Shown piece by piece: positions 60,982 to 64,000 of a stretch of 64,000 bases of DNA. Source of the stretch: Drosophila pseudoobscura (taxonomy: Eukaryota > Arthropoda > Insecta > Diptera > Drosophilidae). The DNA is taken from contig NC_046680.1 of assembly GCF_009870125.1 (NCBI RefSeq), forward strand, positions 13,535,501-13,599,500. Reading direction: 5' to 3'. The number at the start of each line of letters is the position of its first letter. Within the stretch, counting starts at the first letter, position 1. Under the pieces are notes generated by a model. The model searched no databases. It was not told the origin of the DNA and saw nothing but the letters and a program-made list of their open reading frames with translations. A program made the position numbers and the translations under genes.

Positions 60982-61005
60982 TGGATACAAGTGTGCGCGC
61001 CAACG

Positions 61006-61077
61006 AAAAATTGTTTGAAATGAATTTTCATTCATTCATTCAAAAATTGTTTGAAATGAATTTTCATTCATTCATGA
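61006..61077 (+). repeat. 36-base direct duplication
   Basis: The unit AAAAATTGTTTGAAATGAAT plus TTTCATTCATTCATTC occurs at 61006-61041 and again, slightly shortened at its end, from 61042. Confidence 0.85.
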
Positions 61078-61255
61078 AAAACCTGCGTATAGGAGTTTCT
61101 ATATCCTATATTCTTGAATCTACTTTTAAAAATTAAACTTAATACTATTTGAGAAACAAGGCGCGCAGCTTGAAGTTGATCAGCTTTACTTTGTTCAAGT
61201 TGTCATTCGAATTTGATTCAATTCTGAAATCCGAAGAAATGTGGTGCGTATAAAC

Positions 61256-62773
61256 ATGGTAATGCGGAGTCGGGGCCACATCAACGTCAGAGTTCCAGTA
61301 ATGGTAATGATTGTGGTAATTCTGCAACAAGTGTCTGCCAGTTACGGACGCAATGTTGAAAATGGAGCTTCGGGGATATGGCAAAAACGACGGCCAGCTC
61401 AAGACGAATGGCATGATCCTTCGCCATTGGATTTCAAAAAACCAGTAGTGGACCCCGAGCTCTTGTTCCAACAGCTGGAAGAATTCGATCAATTCGGTGA
61501 TCCAAAAGTACTGGACAAGGGATACATCTGGGGCCCCAAGCCAAACTCAGCCCAACAGCTGCAGAAGGAACAGAAAAAGAACAAGCTGAAAGACTGGCTA
61601 AACCGTTTCCACCAAAATGAAGTGTTAGATGGAGCACGAGGGAACCAGGAAATCGACGACTTGATTACGGGGCCGGTGATGAAGAATTTCAATGAGAAGA
61701 CGGACAAGAGCTCGCAGCAGCTCGAACAGCGTCACCGCCAAATGGAGGCTTTCCAGAATGCTGCTGCCGATCTAGCTTTCGACCGAATGATAAATATCCA
61801 GAAAGAACAGGGCAAGGGCGCTAAGACTGTGTTCCTCCCCCTATATCCCTCTGCAAAACCTTCTTTGGCGAGACCCTCTTTGGTAAAAATTGCTCCTGCA
61901 AAACCCTTAAACGGAAAAATCCATTTAGCGTCTAAAGCCAAGTGCCAGAAGCCACTGCCATCTTCCCCAGTAACGCCTCGACCAAGCACCTGTCCGGCAA
62001 CGACTTTTCGGCCACCCACAACTCGCCACACCAAGATGTCCTCTCCCAAACCGTTGGCGCCGCCGTCCAGGCCGAAGTGCAAGCACAGGAAGGGCAAGAA
62101 GAAGTCAAAGAAGCTTGGTACTTCCTCAGCAAATAGCCTCGAGAAAAGGATCCTGGCCTTGAAGCAGCATGCCCTTTCCATCCTCAAGAACTTGAACTTC
62201 CTGGAAATGGAGCTGCTCAGCCAATCGCCAGACATCTGCCCTCGTCACCAGTCCCACCAAGGCCCCATTCCGAAGAAGAAAACAAAGACTGGCGAGAGAC
62301 TGGACAGACCTACCCAGCCGTCCTTGACCCAGTCGAAGTTGCATCGTGGCTTCTTCTTTGGCATTCGACCGGCGAGCACCAAGGAGAGATTAGCAGACTT
62401 GGCTGCCTCTCGTGAGGAGGAGCTCAGACTGCAGGTAAAGGTATGGCGTGAGCACCTCCAGCATCTGATGGCCAGAAAGCGGCCCTTCCCAAAGGCAAAG
62501 CGGTTCGAGGCAGCCCCAGCAGCAGCCGCTCGCCTAGAGCCCGTCGCCGATACGCAGCTCAATTTGAATTCGCAGCCAACGCCATCTTCAGCAGCTCAGT
62601 CCGATTATAGTCCCACCGTTCGCATGCCAGAAGCATCTGACAAAAAGTTCGCCGATCAAAATTATGAGCTGAATAGCAACAACCGCAATCTTGCCAGAAG
62701 GAAAAAGAAGAAGAGAAAGAAGAAGAGAAAGATGGTAGCTCTACTGGCGGATGACACCCCAATGCGAAGTTGA
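61256..62773 (+). CDS. Secreted basic protein of unknown function
   Basis: A single exon of 505 codons starting at ATG 61256 (MVMRSRGHINVRV). A hydrophobic stretch (VPVMVMIVVILQQVSASYG) is a likely signal peptide or anchor cleaved near residue 30. The N-terminal third is acidic/amphipathic and looks conserved in style (PELLFQQLEEFDQFGDPKVL, KGYIWGPKPNS, LKDWLNRFHQNEV, AADLAFDRMINIQKEQ). The middle is Pro/Lys/Ser-rich, followed by a helical KRILALKQHALSILKNLNFL and by RLADLAASREEELRLQVKVW. The C-terminus is strongly basic (RRKKKKRKKKRK). No family is recognised. Translation could also begin at the second ATG two codons on. Confidence 0.75.
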   Translation: MVMRSRGHINVRVPVMVMIVVILQQVSASYGRNVENGASGIWQKRRPAQDEWHDPSPLDFKKPVVDPELLFQQLEEFDQFGDPKVLDKGYIWGPKPNSAQQLQKEQKKNKLKDWLNRFHQNEVLDGARGNQEIDDLITGPVMKNFNEKTDKSSQQLEQRHRQMEAFQNAAADLAFDRMINIQKEQGKGAKTVFLPLYPSAKPSLARPSLVKIAPAKPLNGKIHLASKAKCQKPLPSSPVTPRPSTCPATTFRPPTTRHTKMSSPKPLAPPSRPKCKHRKGKKKSKKLGTSSANSLEKRILALKQHALSILKNLNFLEMELLSQSPDICPRHQSHQGPIPKKKTKTGERLDRPTQPSLTQSKLHRGFFFGIRPASTKERLADLAASREEELRLQVKVWREHLQHLMARKRPFPKAKRFEAAPAAAARLEPVADTQLNLNSQPTPSSAAQSDYSPTVRMPEASDKKFADQNYELNSNNRNLARRKKKKRKKKRKMVALLADDTPMRS

Positions 62774-63508
62774 AGTAGCTTTAATTGCATTTTGTTAGTT
62801 AATTATTATATATTTCTCAATATTATATTTTAAATTGGCGCCTTTTTTTCTTGGCAAAGGGTCACGCTTTGAATACTGCGACTAGTATTTTCACAAGGTT
62901 AGTGCTGGGTAAGGTTCGTTTTTCTCAGCGGTATATGTATAGTATATTTTGAAAATAATGGGTTATATTTCGGTATATTCCAAAGGGTATATTTGATCGA
63001 AAAGTCCGCGGTCACACTGCACAACTCTTCGGGCCGCAACCCAGGGTGACTTTTTCTGGTATTTTTAATACTTCTCGGTATTTTTTTTAGGTCAAAATTG
63101 AACCGACGGTATATTTACGGTATATTGGTATATTTTGTCGATTTCATTACCCATTAAATTTCATTTTCAACGTTGTATAGAAATCCAATAAAAGCATGTA
63201 TTTAGAATAGGCCAGTTAATTAGGAAATTGACTTATCAATCGTATAAAACTACGTGGGCATGGCTGAATGTTCTATATAGCTAGTATTATTCCACGGAAT
63301 ATCAAAACCGAGGAATATGTAATATACAACTTGAATTTGTCAGTATATTTACGGTATATCTTCCAAATGAGACGGTATATTCCTGAGGGTATATTTCATC
63401 GAAAAGCCCGCGGTCACACCGCAAAATTCTTCGGGCCGCAAACAACAATACGTCGATTTTTTCCGAATTGAAAATTGAAAAGGCCGCCTTAACTGCCATC
63501 GCGGAAAA
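62774..63508. promoter_or_regulatory. Repeat-derived, duplicated promoter region
   Basis: Two similar blocks (about 62970-63046 and 63375-63441) each read GGTATATT..., GGGTATATTT, ATCGAAAAG, CCGCGGTCACAC and TTCGGGCCGCAA. Motif 1 sites are at 63009-63019 (exact) and 63411-63421 (one mismatch). Between them lies an inverted copy of the dispersed repeat. Confidence 0.6.
62935..63420 (-). repeat. Dispersed repeat family, copy F
   Basis: The inverted core ATCGTATAAAACTACGTGGG, CATGGCTGAATGTTCTATAT (about 63238-63310), with GGTATATTTACGGTATATTG runs on both sides. The order matches copy B. Confidence 0.75.
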
Positions 63509-64000
63509 ATGTCTTTGCAACAATTGAATAGCTGTGAGTGTGGAGTGTGAGAAAAGGAGAAGTGTGTGTCGCGTGGGGGATAACATAATGTGGATGCGTT
63601 TTCAGTGAATATTAGAGTTCGATTTTAGTGCTAAACTCCGAGGCGTCGTTCCACCAAAACATCCTCCTCTCGCAAAAAGGCGCATACAACCAACGACAGT
63701 GGTGTATTAGTGTATGAGTGTTTTGTGTGTGGTGTTGGTGCCGCTCTCCAGCAGAGTTAGTATTATTAACCTGAATTAAAACTCTCCGTGCTAAAAAGAT
63801 CTAAATATACCCAAAACGAAACTCCCTTTCGCTTCCTGCACAGCGTTCGGGTAAAAGAGAGGGCAGAAAAAATTTCGTGTCTCTACTCCTTGAAAAGGAG
63901 TTTGCTATTGCTGTCGGTGTTTGTGTTTGTTTCCGTGCGTGCGCGCGTGTTTGTGTGTGTGTGTGCTGGGAGTTGGAAACCAAAGAAACGTAATTTAATT
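63509..64000 (+). other. Probable first exon/5' region of a gene leaving the window
   Basis: Downstream of the Motif 1 pair, an ATG at 63509 (ATG TCT TTG CAA CAA TTG) is followed by a possible donor, GCT|GTGAGT, at 63533. The remainder is intron- or UTR-like, with a GT-rich run at 63945-63965. The product cannot be told. Confidence 0.3.

Larger units (their letters stand above)
57387..61255. other. Intergenic region between the TGA-bearing gene and the secreted basic protein gene
   Basis: The 5' UTR and promoter of the leftward gene occupy an unknown part of the left end. A TTTGCTTTTGCTTTTG-like run is at about 57727-57744. Two TGACGTCA palindromes lie at 59589 and 59690. No credible gene is seen; open frames on both strands at 59695-60021 mirror each other and lack coding signs. 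The right end holds the promoter-like block at 60840-60981. Confidence 0.5.

Noticed and set aside
60998-61077. CRISPR-like direct repeats
   Set aside because: Only two copies directly abutting with no spacers, in a eukaryotic genome; it is a simple tandem duplication.

Overview
The window is insect nuclear DNA, almost certainly from a Drosophila. The spliced genes translate to recognisable fly proteins (domino, unplugged, a GNPTAB homologue, the phosphate carrier Mpcp1, a DDX24 helicase, DSCC1, Cpr56F, CkIIbeta2). Introns are mostly short with GT-AG ends, and promoters carry fly core elements (TATA/Inr, Motif 1, DRE-like ATCGAT, E-box CAGCTG). From memory, all of these genes lie on D. melanogaster arm 2R (Muller element C), but in separate bands: dom in 57D, unpg and Mpcp1 around 45B, Cpr56F and CkIIbeta2 in 56F. 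Their adjacency here means rearranged order and points to a non-melanogaster species. The obscura group is my best guess, not a proof.

Layout. 1-2.9 kb: the 5' coding exons of domino on the minus strand, which runs off the left edge; a possible small exon of uncertain strand lies at 66-179. 2.9-4.5 kb: a repeat-rich divergent promoter region with seven ATCGAT sites and two Motif 1 sites. 4.5-6.6 kb: Gnptab (+). 6.6-18.9 kb: the homeobox gene unpg (-), with a 2 kb intron and long flanks that look regulatory. 19-30.8 kb: a compact cluster of a CACHD1-like Cache/VWA membrane protein (+), Mpcp1 (+), a DDX24-type helicase (+) and DSCC1 (-). 31.9-36.5 kb: two cuticular-type genes and CkIIbeta2; CkIIbeta2 appears to be nested in the first intron of Cpr56F, whose tiny first exon I place at 36328-36333 behind a well-spaced TATA/Inr promoter. 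36.5-49.2 kb: about 12.7 kb without a recognisable gene, rich in microsatellites. 49.2-51.2 kb: a membrane-anchored short-chain dehydrogenase (-). 52.8-54.1 kb: a block of dispersed repeats. 54.6-57.4 kb: an unrecognised conserved-looking protein (-) whose long exon is interrupted by an in-frame TGA. 61.3-62.8 kb: a secreted basic protein (+). 62.9-64 kb: a duplicated, repeat-derived promoter, probably for a + strand gene beyond the right edge.

Two signals stand out. One is the in-frame TGA at codon 85 of the 54.6-57.4 kb gene, with convincing coding sequence on both sides: stop readthrough, a cryptic 54-nt intron, or a disabling mutation. The other is a dispersed repeat family (eight recognisable cores) that carries GGTATATTT/Motif 1 promoter-like sequence and sits at both gene-order junctions (dom/Gnptab and DSCC1/cuticle gene).

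All coordinates come from reading splice signals and frames by eye. Family assignments rest on motif recognition and memory; no database search was run.
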